This document shows, piece after piece, positions 47,389-59,090 of a stretch of DNA of 64,000 nucleotides. A program made the translations under genes and the position numbers. Location of the stretch: contig OX393555.1 of assembly GCA_947650365.1 (NCBI GenBank), positions 78,249,995-78,313,994 on the forward strand, given 5' to 3'. How positions within the stretch are numbered: position 1 is the stretch's first letter; each line of letters opens with the position of its first letter. This stretch comes from Chamaelirium japonicum (lineage: Eukaryota > Streptophyta > Magnoliopsida > Liliales > Melanthiaceae). The notes beneath the pieces were generated by a model that ran no database searches, was not told the origin of the DNA, and saw only the letters and a program-made list of their open reading frames with translations.

Positions 47389-50300
47389 TTCTCTCTCTCT
47401 CTCTCTATTCCTTTCTCTCATCAGATCTCCTCTCTCTCTCACCCGTTCTCTCAATCGATCCACTCTCTCACTCTCGGATCTCTCTCCCCCATTCTTGGAT
47501 CTCTGCCCCGGCCCCCAACCGAACCCGATTCCGTCCCCATCCGTTGCCCCTCCCTCACCTCTACTGCTCTCCCCAACCACCCAATCCCCTAAATCCCGCC
47601 CCCTGATCCGCCCAACCATCTCGTCACCACCCCCTCACCTTCCCTGCAATTCCCTCAACTCGATCACCCCAAATCCCCTAAAATCCGGCGCCCCTGTTCT
47701 GCCCGTACATAGTCCGCCGCTCCTCCCCTCCTTCAAAAGCCCCCACACTCTCTCCGATCTCTTATCTCCCCTCTGATCTCTCCCCTGATCCCTCTACTCC
47801 TCGTATGGCCTGCGTGCGGCGGTGGCGCTGAAGTGGTGCAGCCGGCCGGAGTGAGGATGAGCCAGCCGCAGCCAACAGCCCCTCCCCCTTGAGCAGTTCA
47901 GACCCGACCCCTCCTGATCTCTTCTCTCTCCCCTGGTCTCTGTCTTCCTTATGGTGGATTGTGCGCCACCGGCCGGAGCAGAGGCTGCCGGCGCCGGAGA
48001 AGATCGACTGACCGGAATAGGGAGGAGGAGCCCAGCCGAAGCCGAGGACCCCGACCATGCCCGGAGTGGAGGAGCTGGCCTTGAGGAAGTGCAGCAGCAA
48101 CGTGGAGGAAAACCCCCGAAAACTGCCTTGGGTTAGTTCCTCACCCTTCCTCTTTGACTGACCATAGACACCCCCTTTCTCCCCTCGCTGCCCTATTTTC
48201 TGGTACCATTGAGTCGGTGGTAGAGCATTGGGTTGGGGCCGCCACGGACACCCATAGACCACCCAACACCGATCCAAACCCCTTCGACCTGCTTTGCCGC
48301 CTAATGATGGGTTGGGACGGAGCCTTAGTCAATACCCTTGTCGTTGTAACTGTCATCAATTGCTGGCAACTAACAGCGGGGTGAAGCCACCCTGGCCACC
48401 CATGCTAACGACCCTAACCTATGTCGTCTACTTGCATGTTGACTCACTATTGTGTGTGTGTGTGTGCGCGCGCGCGCGTGCGCGGAGAGGGAGAAGCCCA
48501 GCCCTGGCCCTGTGTATCCATATAAGGGAATGAGTGTTGTGGTGTTATTTGGATGAAAGTGCATGACATAGTCGTGAAGATGGTGGGATGATAATGTTTG
48601 AAATGGGATGTTCCTCTTTGTGGCTACGTATTTTTCCTTGGGTCGTAATACCCCATTATGACCGTGAGCTAATCACATCGACGTGATTCACTTGGTTAGG
48701 CACATCGCCAACCCATGCCGATCGTTTCGCTTGCTAAGATGGTTTGGACCATACATGGCCACAAGGCCAAAAATCCTAGTGACTACCCATAGCGCATCGA
48801 CACTTGTCGATTTATCTTTACTAGCCGTGGATATAGCCCCGTGCCGATTTTCCTTGTAGTTTGTAAATTGTTGTGCCATTGTGTGGATAATGGCACCCCG
48901 GCTAGCACCCTTTCACCAACGTCGCCAACCTCGGAATACGACCGAGCAAGGTATAAGTCTTTTTGCCAATCTAAGCATAGGCTTAGTAAGGGTCTATAAG
49001 TTTGTCGTGGCGCAAACCTAATCAAATTATCATTTGAGCCGAGGTTGACTCGGGTGAAGGTTGAACCGCACCTCGACCTCCGATGTTATTACCTAAGTTT
49101 GACCCCCTACCCTACTTGTCGGATTTGGTGTCGACAACCCTCGGGCAGGCAGTCGTGCATGACATCGAAGCTCGATTCTTTCCCAGCGATTTTATTGCAT
49201 TCATTGACACTTGTGGTGCTTGGTCGCAACTGACTTACCTTGATGGGACCAGGCCCGACTATCCACACCATAATCGTGATGCCGAAGGCTCTTTGGGGCA
49301 TGAGGTCACGCTAGTAGCGGCGCCGATACGGATGTGACCGTTTAGGCATAATAGTATAGTTCAGCCATAGTACGATTCTTCGTATCAGGAATACTGACTA
49401 ATTGAGACTGTAGCATTGTTTTACGTGCCGATAGACCGGCGTCCGATGGCGTCTAAAATTCTTGACCCGGCCAACTCGGGCCTAAACCCGTATTACCCGG
49501 TAGCAAGCAATGACCATATGCCCGTTGTGTGTGTTTGGCAGTTCGTGGACGTGTTGACCCCATCGGAGACGGAGCTGAGGTTGCTAGCAGAAGCTCATGT
49601 TCGATAATCAGGTGACATCTACTCCCCTTCCCGTGGTCTTTGATAGTGGGAAATGAGAACAACTAGGGTAAGTGTCCATGGTACTGCATGCGGGTCCCGC
49701 TGGGCATCGCCGCATGTGGTCACGTGGACCCCTCATTGCATGCGAAGTCGCGAGTCCGGCGACGCATGCTTTAAAATATTATTAAAATAAGTATGCTTTA
49801 AAATATTAATAAAATAATCATGCTTTATAATATTAATAGAATAATCATGCTTTATAATATTAATAGAATAATCATAATTATTGCATGGACATCGTAATTA
49901 GGTATTTTTTTTAAACTAAAATATAATTTGATTAAATAATAATTATCGGGTCCACCCTCCTGAGTGGAGTGTGGAGATCCGGGCACACGGGAATACGGGC
50001 GAGAGTATATGATGCATGGGTTGCGAGAGCAGTGCGGGACCAGGGTTAAAATGTTGCAAATCATTAATTAACGCATGTACCTTTTTTTTATCTGTCTCGG
50101 TATATATATTTAAAGGTAATTATCCACTGTGTAGAGTTTTTGGCACTTTACTAAAATAATAGAATATGATAATCTATATTGTGGAAAAGATTGAACCCCG
50201 TGCGCGCAAGGGCCGTGAACCACCCTGCGCGCACAGCTGAAGATAAGTAGGCTAAGGGGTCACGGGCAGGGATTGTGGTAAAGCCAATAGGTGGTGCCCT

Positions 50301-51586
50301 CGAAGAGGGATTGGCCTAGCAATCCTGTCCCGGGGTAGTTGAAGCCCCCAAGGAAAGCAAGTTGGGCGGTAGAGCTCCACCGTGAAAGACGGGAAACCCC
50401 TTATGATCATATGGGTGACTTTGCGCATGGTGTTGGAGTATGCGCGGCGAGAGAGTTGGCCCTCTACATCGAAATAAAAGGCCCTATAGTAATGCCCGAC
50501 CGGGGGCAGGATGAACAAAATATCCGGGGTTCAGATTATGATAGATATTTTATATGATTACTAGTTAACCAGTATGGAATCTTAATGTTGAATTATGGAA
50601 TTTTGGAGCATTGACAATCTGGTAACATTCAGATGATCTTTTTGTTTAAATAGTTTACTGTAAAATATTGAGTGAACTTTATGTTAGACAATCTAGTGAC
50701 AGTAGGTATTGCATGAGAATATAGACTGCTGGTAGGATTAGGGTATTAATCTGTAAATATTATATTATGTAATAGTACTGCTAAATTTAATTCAATTAGC
50801 TCGGTTGTCTCATAGTATTAAAGGCTACTAGGATGTCACTAGCCATTAATTTGGCTAATCTCCCAATTTCCTATTGGGGGCTACTCTTTCCCACGAGTAG
50901 GCTCTTATGCAGGTTTTAGAGGCTCAGGACCGGAGTAGCGGTGGTAGTCCAGAGGCAGAGTTGGAGTCTTAGCTTGTCTTTCTTTTTAGTATGTCAACTC
51001 TTTCATTCGATGTAATTGACCTGGATTGGAAATAGAGTTTATAAGTTCTTTAGTTTAGTGCTCTGAGTTTGTTAGTAGTAATGTGCCAGCTGAATTTTTT
51101 TTGGGTAAGCCTCTCCTCAAGGCTCCAAACCTAGGATAGCTCACAATAAAATATAAATCTTAAAGTGGCTTAATTGACTAGTCCTATAGATATGATCTCT
51201 AAACCAGTGCCCGAGTGCTAGAGAGTGGGCGAGGCTACTCGGCTCGCCATTAGAGGCTGAGTCTCGTGCTCCCTTAAGAGGGACTTCTGTCAGCATGTGG
51301 GGCACTAGCAGGCCGCACATGCTGAGAGGATAGCCCGGTTGAAGGTCGAGCGTGGTCATCTTTATCAAAAAAAAAAAAAAGCTATCGGTTTCCTCTTAAT
51401 AAAATATTTTTAAAAATCAAATTTTAAAATACTCTGTTTTCTCCCTCATCATTCTTCTTCAGTTAAGAGAGAATCGCAACCCTGTGAGAAACCCTAATTG
51501 ATGTAGTTAGTTGACCAAACCCTAAATCCCTTGGTTTTCCTCAACTCACACCCCAGGGATCGGTTCCGGATTTCTGGGGCATGACA
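46672..51586 (+). repeat. 3' LTR of the LARD-like element (4915 bp)
   Basis: Same order of contents as the 5' LTR. Visible differences include AATAATTGTTTG versus AATAATTATTTG near the start, an 8-base insertion near 47233 relative to 40295, and lengths of the TA, A and CT runs. It ends GGGGCATGACA (5' LTR: GGGGCGTGACA). The low divergence marks a recent insertion compared with the host Tat copy. Confidence 0.92.
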
Positions 51587-53719
51587 TGCAGAGCTTCCGA
51601 ATCACTGGAGTTGGGTGGTTGATGTCAACCTCACCCAAATCCTTCAAAAGTGAAGTCATGCCGGCAGGAGTCTCTGCAAATCGAGCAAAAGTTCAAAAGA
51701 GTTAGAATATTTCAAGCATCATCAGCAGTGCAATCAAAAGAAGAAGTTAGTAAGGATATCTGTGACTTCGACTTGAGACATCTTTCCTTTCCCACAGTCG
51801 GAGCTCTTATCCTTAGGGGTCGACTTCTCCTTGGTGGGGGTTGGCCCCGGCTGGGGTTGGGGAGCCCCGTCATCCACACGACTTCCTCTCTCCAGGTGTG
51901 CTGGAGAGGGAATGCCCCGAAGAGGTGAGATCTCCCCTTCACCTTGTGGCTGCTCGAGCCCAGCCACAAGGGCTGCCATCTCCTCAGCCAAAGAGCGTGA
52001 AGGAGGAGGAGGTTGCTCAACCTCCAAACTGTCGCTAGTAGTCGGGCCTTCAAGACGAGGTACATCTGGGGGTATCTGGTCGAGGGGCGTGGGGTTGCTT
52101 CCAACCCCACCGCTCCCCGAAAACTTGATCTTGAAGCGAACTGGGCGCTTCTTCAACTCCTCAAAATGATAGGCGGGAACCACCCTGTGGCCATCGCCCT
52201 CTTCGTCCATCACCTCCTCCATACGACGGGCCTTAGCCTCGTCGATGGGGATAGGCAGCGAGTCTTCCCCTTCTTCTTCACCACCAGTGGGGGTGGGAGG
52301 AATTTCTTCCTCACCACCCCCATGTCCTTGGTCACCACCAGTGGGGGTGGGAGGAATTTCTTCCTCACCTCCCCCATTTCCAACATCCCCATCAGTGGGG
52401 GTGGGAGGAAGATCATCCTCGCCACCCCCATCTTCATCATTGTCGTCACTGCTATCATTTCCTGCATCTTCTTCTTCTTCTTCTTCTTCCCCTTTCTTTT
52501 CTTCTTCCTTTTCTTCTTCATCTTCTTCTTTCTTCTTTTCTTCTTCATCTTGTTGCTGCTCGATGAGGATTTTCCTTTTCTTCGATGGGCCTCGGCGTAT
52601 CACCAACTTTTCTTCAGCGGTGGGCAATCGATGCCTCGCACTGTAAGCCTTCTTCTCAGCACGAATTTTTCTGATAATCTTGCCCGACTGAGGATCCTCC
52701 TCATAATCGGAGTACAAGACTTCGTTGTCTTCGTATCGAACCTGTAGTCGATGGAGGAGATTAGCGTTGCCGTACCTGACCGGGCAGTTCGAAAACTGCT
52801 TCCATGATCGAGTGCCGCAAGTTAACTCCAGGAACAAATTGTCAATGGCACCCACCCTCTCCGTAGTCCAAGCGAAGACACCTCCCTCGCAGTACGTCTT
52901 TACTTCTTCATGCACGTCGCTCCGGGGGGTCTCGGGTACTGAGAGTGGAGTCCATGCACCGAAAACCGATATAGGCCAATCGATGTAATATTTGTTTTAG
53001 GGGACAGTGTCGACGATCGGACGCAGTGCAGATACGCCGGTCAAATTGAAGAACGGGCTGTCTTTCCTCCAATCCCATTGATAATGATAGAAAAAGTACC
53101 CCAGCTCGATCCGGGCAACTTCACCTTCTGGTATGCTGGAATAACAAGCCTTCAAATCCTCCTGGAAGTCTGACTCTATGCGACAGAAAGCGTAGATGAT
53201 CCTCCAGGGGTTTCCAGAGACCTGCCCGGGACAAAGGCCGGAGGTGTTCAGTAACCTCGCGGCGAAGGATGGCAGCGGAAGGCGCAGTCCACAATTGAGT
53301 TGGCCAATGGTAACAATGGTTCCCATGACTTGCTCCTTGCTGGCGAAGTTGGTGAAGATCGTCCTCTTGTCGATACCAAAGGCAGACTGAATCCCTGGGA
53401 GCGAAGGTCGAACTTTCCCTTCTGTGAAGCAAGAGAGCACATCTGTGAATTTGCCACCGGTATTGTACATATACGCCGGTTCCTCCGTCAGAGACATCAG
53501 AGAGCCCAAAACAAATCTTGCCTTGGGGATGTGCTCTGGCCTCGATGGCGCTGAAGCAAACCCAACTCCTTGATGCCTTTTGCCCAATTATCCAAGTTCA
53601 GCAAGCACCGCCTTGCCTTTGCCGCGACCTTTCGGAGGGAATGGAACCTCAACGATCTCCTTCCCCTTCCTCTTCGAGGGGACCACACTCGACTTCTTCG
53701 TACTACCGGAGGAGGCCAT
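51587..53719 (-). pseudogene. Antisense gene of Tat copy 2: exon 1 and the 5' part of exon 2
   Basis: ATG at 53719-53717 (MASSGSTKKSS), homologous to copy 1. Lesions: TAA at 53588-53590 in the ELGQLGKRH region; an in-frame gap of several codons after KFTD (the KKRAKWQS segment of copy 1 is missing); TAA at 52997-52999; and the exon 1 donor GT changed to AT (51759). The acceptor TTTGCAG before exon 2 (exon from 51673) is kept. The PPTP repeats (about three units of 18-20 residues) and the Glu-rich tract are present. Splicing and translation would both fail. Confidence 0.87.
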
Positions 53720-54075
53720 TTCGATTGATCGGGTGAAAGCGGAGAACAAGAAATCAAGAGCAAAGAGTTGGGAGTTTGAAAAAATTCTGAAAGCACGAGG
53801 TAAAAATGAAACCCAGAGGGGGTTATATACCCCGAAGAAGCCGGCGCACAAATCGAGAAGACACGTGTCATTACCAAATCAAATCCCGTGTTTTTACCAA
53901 GGACACGTGGCATCGATCCATAGCAAGCGCAAAACTAGATGAACCGTCGAAGCCAGCCGAAGTGTCATACCGGCTGAAACCACCGGTCCAGTGGAACCGC
54001 CGGTCCAAGGGAACCGCCGGTCTGGGAGAACCGCCGGTCTAAGAGAACCGCCGGTCCAAGTGAACCACTGATTCT
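53720..54075 (-). promoter_or_regulatory. Upstream region of the antisense gene, copy 2 (TATA box, two CACGTG boxes, 17-bp repeats)
   Basis: On the minus strand TATATAA (53829-53823) lies about 105 bases before the ATG. CACGTG cores are at 53862-53867 (in ACACGTGTCA) and 53904-53909 (in GACACGTGGC), at the same spacing as in copy 1. From about 53976 to 54066 there are about five units of a 17-bp repeat (GAACCGCCGGTCCAAG and variants). The arrangement looks like a pol II promoter for the antisense transcript. Confidence 0.65.
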
Positions 54076-54170
54076 ATCATAGCAGCGAAGTTAGTGCCAC
54101 TTCAAAATCCATATCAACGCAACTTCCATCGCTATTTAAAAGACTACTCGTTTGGCAGGATGATTTTTAA

Positions 54171-55198
54171 CCTTGACTGATTGATTTTAACCGATCGGTC
54201 AAACATGACCGATCGGTCAAAATCAACCGATCGGTCGATTTTCAACTGAATCGGGCAAAAAACTTGGTTTTTTGCTCGATCACCCCAACCTTGACCGATT
54301 GATTTTAACCGATCGGTCAAACATGACTGATCGGTCAAAATCAACCGATCGGTCGATTTTCAACTGAATCGGGCAAAAAACTTGGTTTTTTACCCGATCA
54401 CCCCAACCTTGACCGGTTGATTTTAACCGATCGGTCAAACATGATTGATCGGTCAAAATCAACCGATCGGTCGATTTTCAACTGAATCGGGCAAAAAACT
54501 TGGTTTTTTGCCCGATCACCCTAACCTTGACCGGTTGATTTTAACCGATCGGTTAAACATGACCGATCGGTCAAAATCAACCGATCGGTCGATTTTCTAC
54601 TGAATCGGGCAAAAAACTTGGTTTTCTGCCCGATCACCCAAACCTTGACCGGTTGATTTTAACCGATCGGTCAAACATGATCGATCGGTCAAAATCAACC
54701 GATCGGTCGATTTTTAACTGAATCGGGCAAAGAACTTGGTTGTTTGCCCGATCACCCCAACCTTGACCGGTTGATTTTAACCGATCGGTCAAACATAACC
54801 GATCGGTCAAAATCAACTGATCGGTCGATTTTCTACTGGATCGGGCAAAAAACTTAGTTTTCTGCCCGATCACCCAAAACTTGATCGGTTGGTTTTAACC
54901 GATCGGTCAATCATGACCGATCAGTCAAAATCAACCAATCGGTCGATTTTTAACTGGATCGGGCAAAAAACTTGATTTTTTGCCCGATCACCCCAACTTC
55001 GACTGGTTGATTTCAACCGATCGGTCAAAATTGACCGATCGGTCAAAATCGACCGATCGGTCAATTTTCCACTGGATCGGTCAGAAAGCTATGCTTTATG
55101 ACCGATCACCTCGACCTCGACCGGTTGAAATCGACCTATCGGTCAATTTTGACCGATCGGTCAACTTTGACCGATCGGTCACAAATGACCGATAAGTC
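54171..55198. repeat. 118-bp tandem array (about 8 units) of Tat copy 2
   Basis: Units start at 54171, 54289, 54407, and onward by about 118 bp, ending in a short GACCGATCGGTCA run. The same hairpin arms (TCGGGCAAAAAAC, TTG loop, GTTTTTTGCCCGA) are present with more mismatches than in copy 1. Copy 1 has about 14 units, so the array length varies within the family. Confidence 0.92.
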
Positions 55199-55314
55199 CT
55201 CTTTTGACACTAACATTTTGCAAGCTCCTTGGCATTTGTAACAAAGGGTCATTAGCTTTACACCACGAATCCAAGCCAGCCAGATCGGCCTCTAGCTAGC
55301 TTGGAGGGGGTAAC
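55199..55314 (+). promoter_or_regulatory. Pre-LTR segment and polypurine tract of Tat copy 2
   Basis: About 100 bp conserved with copy 1 (CACCACGAATCCAAGCCAGC), then GGAGGGGG (55303-55310) and TAAC, then the LTR. Confidence 0.85.
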
Positions 55315-55937
55315 TATGAGTGTAAATTTTGGCAAGAAGTCTGACCATAGCGGGACCCACCGACCCTACCTGGTGGGCCCCCGAAGACAACAGCGGGACC
55401 CACCGGCCCTGCCTGGTGGGCCCAGGAACCTGCGGAACCCCCCAGGAAATGGCAGCGAGGCCCACCAGCTTTACCTGGAGGATCCCCAGATACAACGGCA
55501 GAAACCGCCATTTGCCACCAGAAAATTCTATAAATAGCAAACCCTTCGAATGTAAGTGGATCCGAAATCCGATTTCTACTTCTGAGATCTGATTTTCAGA
55601 AACCAGAGCTCTCGATTTCAGTTTCCATCCATTCACTTCCTCTCTTCGATTTTCTTCTTGCCTTTGAAGAGATCAAAGAGGTTTCAGTGATACTCGGCCT
55701 GTCGAGATCACTTCGATACAAGTGTTAGTAAATTCGGGTTGCTCCCTATAGCACAGAGACGTAGGCTTCGGCTGAACTCCGAGATCATATCTCTCGTGTC
55801 AGCTCTCTGATTGCCTTTCTGTTTGCATATCGAAAGTAGCAACTTCAATCAATAGATCGAACAACGATCGTCGACTCAAACCTTCAATTGACTGGTGCTG
55901 CGAAGTCTTCGGGTCGGCACGAAGATTTTCTCCCACA
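55315..55937 (+). repeat. 3' LTR of Tat copy 2
   Basis: 623 bp, starting TATGAGTG (expected TGTGAGTG) and ending TCTCCCACA. TATA box TATAAATAG at 55529-55537 and two 43-bp GC-rich units near 55344-55425. Directly followed by the target duplication GAATG and reverse satellite. Confidence 0.94.
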
Positions 55938-56886
55938 GAATGGATCGTACGAATGAATTAGAATGGATCGTACGAAGGAATTAGAATGGATCGTACAAAT
56001 GAATTAGAATGGATCGTACGAATGTATTTGTGCGTGTGAAAGAATTAGAATGGATTGTGCGAATGAAATAGAATGGATACATTCGAGCGAATGAATTAGA
56101 ATGGATCGTATGAATGAATTAGACTGGATCGATTGTATGAATGAATTAGCATGGATCGTGCGAATGAATTAGAATGGATCGTATGAATGAATTAGAATGG
56201 ATCGTATGAGTGAATTCGAATGGATCGTGCGAATGAATTAGAATGGATTGTACGAATGAATTAGAATGGATCGTATGAATGAATTAGAATAGATCGTGCG
56301 AATGAATTAGAATGGATCGTACGAATGAATTAGAATGGATCATATGAATGAATTAGAATGGATCGTGCGAATGAATTAGAATGGATCGTACGAATGAATT
56401 AGAATGGATCGTATGAATGAATTAGAATGGACAGTGCGAATGAATTAGAATGGATCGTATGAATGAAATAGAATGGATCATATGAATTAGAATGGATCGT
56501 ATGAAGGAATTAGAATGGATCGTACGAATGAATTAGAATGGATCATACGAATGAAATAGAATGGATACATTCATGGGAATGAATTAGAATGGATCGTACG
56601 AATGAATTAGAATGGATACATTCATGCGAATGAATTAGAATGGATTGTACGAATGAATTAGAAAAGTTCGTATGAATGAATTAGAATGGATCGTGCGAAC
56701 GAATTAGAATGGATCGTACGAATGAATTAGAATGGATCGTGCGAATGAATTAGAATGGATCGTACGAATGAATTAGAATGGATCGTACGAATGAATTAGA
56801 ATGGACCGTACGAATGAATTAGAATGGATCGTGCGAATGAATTAGAATGGATCGTACGAAGGAATTAGAATGGATCGTATGAATAC
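55938..56886 (-). repeat. 23/28-bp satellite, reverse orientation
   Basis: Continuation of the array broken by Tat copy 2; same unit variants as 29313-31728. It switches to forward at about 56887 (GTATGAATACGATCCATTC). Confidence 0.95.
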
Positions 56887-57916
56887 GATCCATTCTAATT
56901 TATTCGTACGATCCATTCTTATTCATTCCCATGAATGTATCCATTCTAATTCAAACGTACGATCCATTCTAATTCATTTATACGATCCAATCTAATTCAT
57001 TCATACAATCCATTCTAATTCATTCGCACGAATGTACGATCCATTCTTACTCAATTGTACGATCCATTCTAATTCATTCACACGAATGTATCCATTCTAA
57101 TTCATTCGTACGATCTATTCTAATTCATTCGCACAATCCATTCTAATTCATTCGTACGATCCATTCTAATTCATTCGCACGATCCATTCTAATTCATTCA
57201 TACGATCCATTCTAATTCATTCGCGCGATCCATTCTAATTCATTCATACGATCCATTCTAAGTCATTCGCACGAATGTATCCATTCTAATTCATTCGTAC
57301 GATCCATTCTAATTCATTCGCACGATCCATTCTAATTCATTCGTACGATCAATTCTAATTCATTAGCACGATCCATTCTAATTCATTCGTACGATCTCTT
57401 CTATTTCATTCGTACGATCCAATCTAATTCATTCATACAATCCATTCTAATTCATTCGCACGAATTTATCCATTCTAATTCATTCGTACGATCCATTCGA
57501 ATTCATTCGCACGATCCATTCTAATTCATTCGCACGAATGTATCCATTCTAATTCATTCGTACGTACGATCCATTCTAATTCATTTGCACGAATATATCC
57601 ATTCTAATTCATTCGTATAATCCATTCTTACTCATTCGTACGATCCATTCTAATTCATTCGCATGAATGTATCCATTCTAATTCATTCGTACGATCTATT
57701 CTAACTCATTCGTCCGATCCATTTTAATTCATTCGCACAATCCATTCTAATTTATTCATACGATCCATTCTTATTCATTCATACGATCTATTCTAATTCT
57801 TTCGCACGAATGTATCCATTCTAATTCATTCGCACGAATGTATCCATTCTAATTCATTCGTACGATCCATTCTTATTCATTCCCATGAATGTATCCATTC
57901 TAATTCATACGTATGA
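56887..57916 (+). repeat. 23/28-bp satellite, forward orientation
   Basis: Forward units, with TACGATCC and GCACGAATGTATCC forms mixed. It switches back at about 57917 (CGTATGATCGTACGAATG). Confidence 0.95.
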
Positions 57917-59090
57917 TCGTACGAATGAATTAGAATGGATACATTAGTGCGAATGAATTAGAATGGATCGTATGAATGAATTAGAATGGATCGTACAAAG
58001 GAATTAGAATAGATCGTACGAAGGAATTAGAATGGATCGGACGAAGGAATTAGAATGGATCGTACGAAGGAATTAGAATGGATCGTACGAATGAATTAGA
58101 ATGGATCGTACGAATGAATTAGATGGGATCGTATGAGTATGAATGAATTAGAATGTGGATACATTCGTGCGAATGAATTAGAATGGATCGTATGAATGAG
58201 TTAGATTGGATCGATTGTATGAATGAATTAGAATGGATACATTCGTGCGAATGAATTAGAATGGATCGTACGAATGTGTAAGAATGGATCGTACATTCGT
58301 CCGGATCGTACGAATGAAATAGAATGGATTGTACGAATGAATTAGAATGGATCATACGAATGAATTAGAATGGATACATTCGTGCGAATGAATTAGAATG
58401 GATCGTGCTAATGAATTAGAATTGATCGTACGAATGAATTAGAATGGATCGTACGAATAAATTAGAATGGATCATACGAATGAGTAAGAATGTATCGTAC
58501 GAATGAAATAGAATGGATTATACGTATCAATTAGAATGGATACATTCGTGATGATCCATTCTAATTCATTCATACGATCCATTCTAATTCATTCGCACGT
58601 ACGAATGAATTAGAATGGATCGTACGAATGAATTAGAATGGATACATTCGTGCGAATGAATTAGAATGGGTCGTACGAAGGAATTAGAATGGATCATACG
58701 AATGAATTAGAATGGATCGTATGAAGGAATTAGAATGGATCGTACGAATGAATTAGAATGGATCGTACGAATGAATTAGAATGGATCGTATGAATGAATT
58801 AGAATGGATACATTCGTGCGAATGAATTAGAATGGATCATACGACTGAGTAAGAATGGACCGTACGAATGAAATAGAATGGATTGTACGAATGAATTAGA
58901 ATGGATCGTACGAATGAATTAGAATAGATTGTATGAATGAATTAGAATGGATATATTCGTGCGAATGAATTAGAATGGATCGTACGAATGAATTAGAATA
59001 GATCGTACGAATGAATTAGAATGGATCGTACGAATGAATAAAAATAGATTGTGCGAATGAATTAGAATGGATCGTATGAATGAATTAGAT
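57917..59090 (-). repeat. 23/28-bp satellite, mostly reverse, with a two-unit forward inset
   Basis: Reverse units, with a very short forward stretch of about 48 bp at 58551-58598 (GATGATCCATTC ... CGCACGTACGAATG). The inset is bounded by direct junctions. Confidence 0.93.

Larger units (their letters stand above)
39741..51586 (+). mobile_element. Non-autonomous LTR retrotransposon with 4.9-kb LTRs (LARD-like), nested in Tat copy 2
   Basis: Begins TGTAATGATCGGCACTCC, ends GGGGCATGACA, and is flanked by the 5-bp duplication TGCAG (39736-39740 and 51587-51591) inside exon 2 of the Tat antisense gene. The LTRs are 39741-44637 (4897 bp) and 46672-51586 (4915 bp). The interior is only 2034 bp and encodes no recognisable gag or pol. 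Primer site and purine tract are present, so it could be mobilised by another element. The structure matches the class of large retrotransposon derivatives (LARDs) known in plants. The ends recall Tekay/Del-type chromoviruses, which is an inference. Confidence 0.92.
31729..55937 (+). mobile_element. Ty3/gypsy Tat-lineage LTR retrotransposon, copy 2 (complete, with nested element)
   Basis: Two 623-bp LTRs (31729-32351 and 55315-55937) flank primer site, gag, protease, pol, spacer repeats, antisense gene, 118-bp array and polypurine tract. A 5-bp target duplication GAATG (31724-31728 and 55938-55942) shows insertion into the satellite. An 11.8-kb LTR element (39741-51586) is inserted in it, so the original length was about 12.4 kb. 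All coding parts carry lesions, so it is non-autonomous today. Confidence 0.95.

Noticed and set aside
58119..58355. Short frames within satellite (also 62885-63079)
   Set aside because: Repetitive His/Ser/Ile peptides read from satellite units; chance frames.
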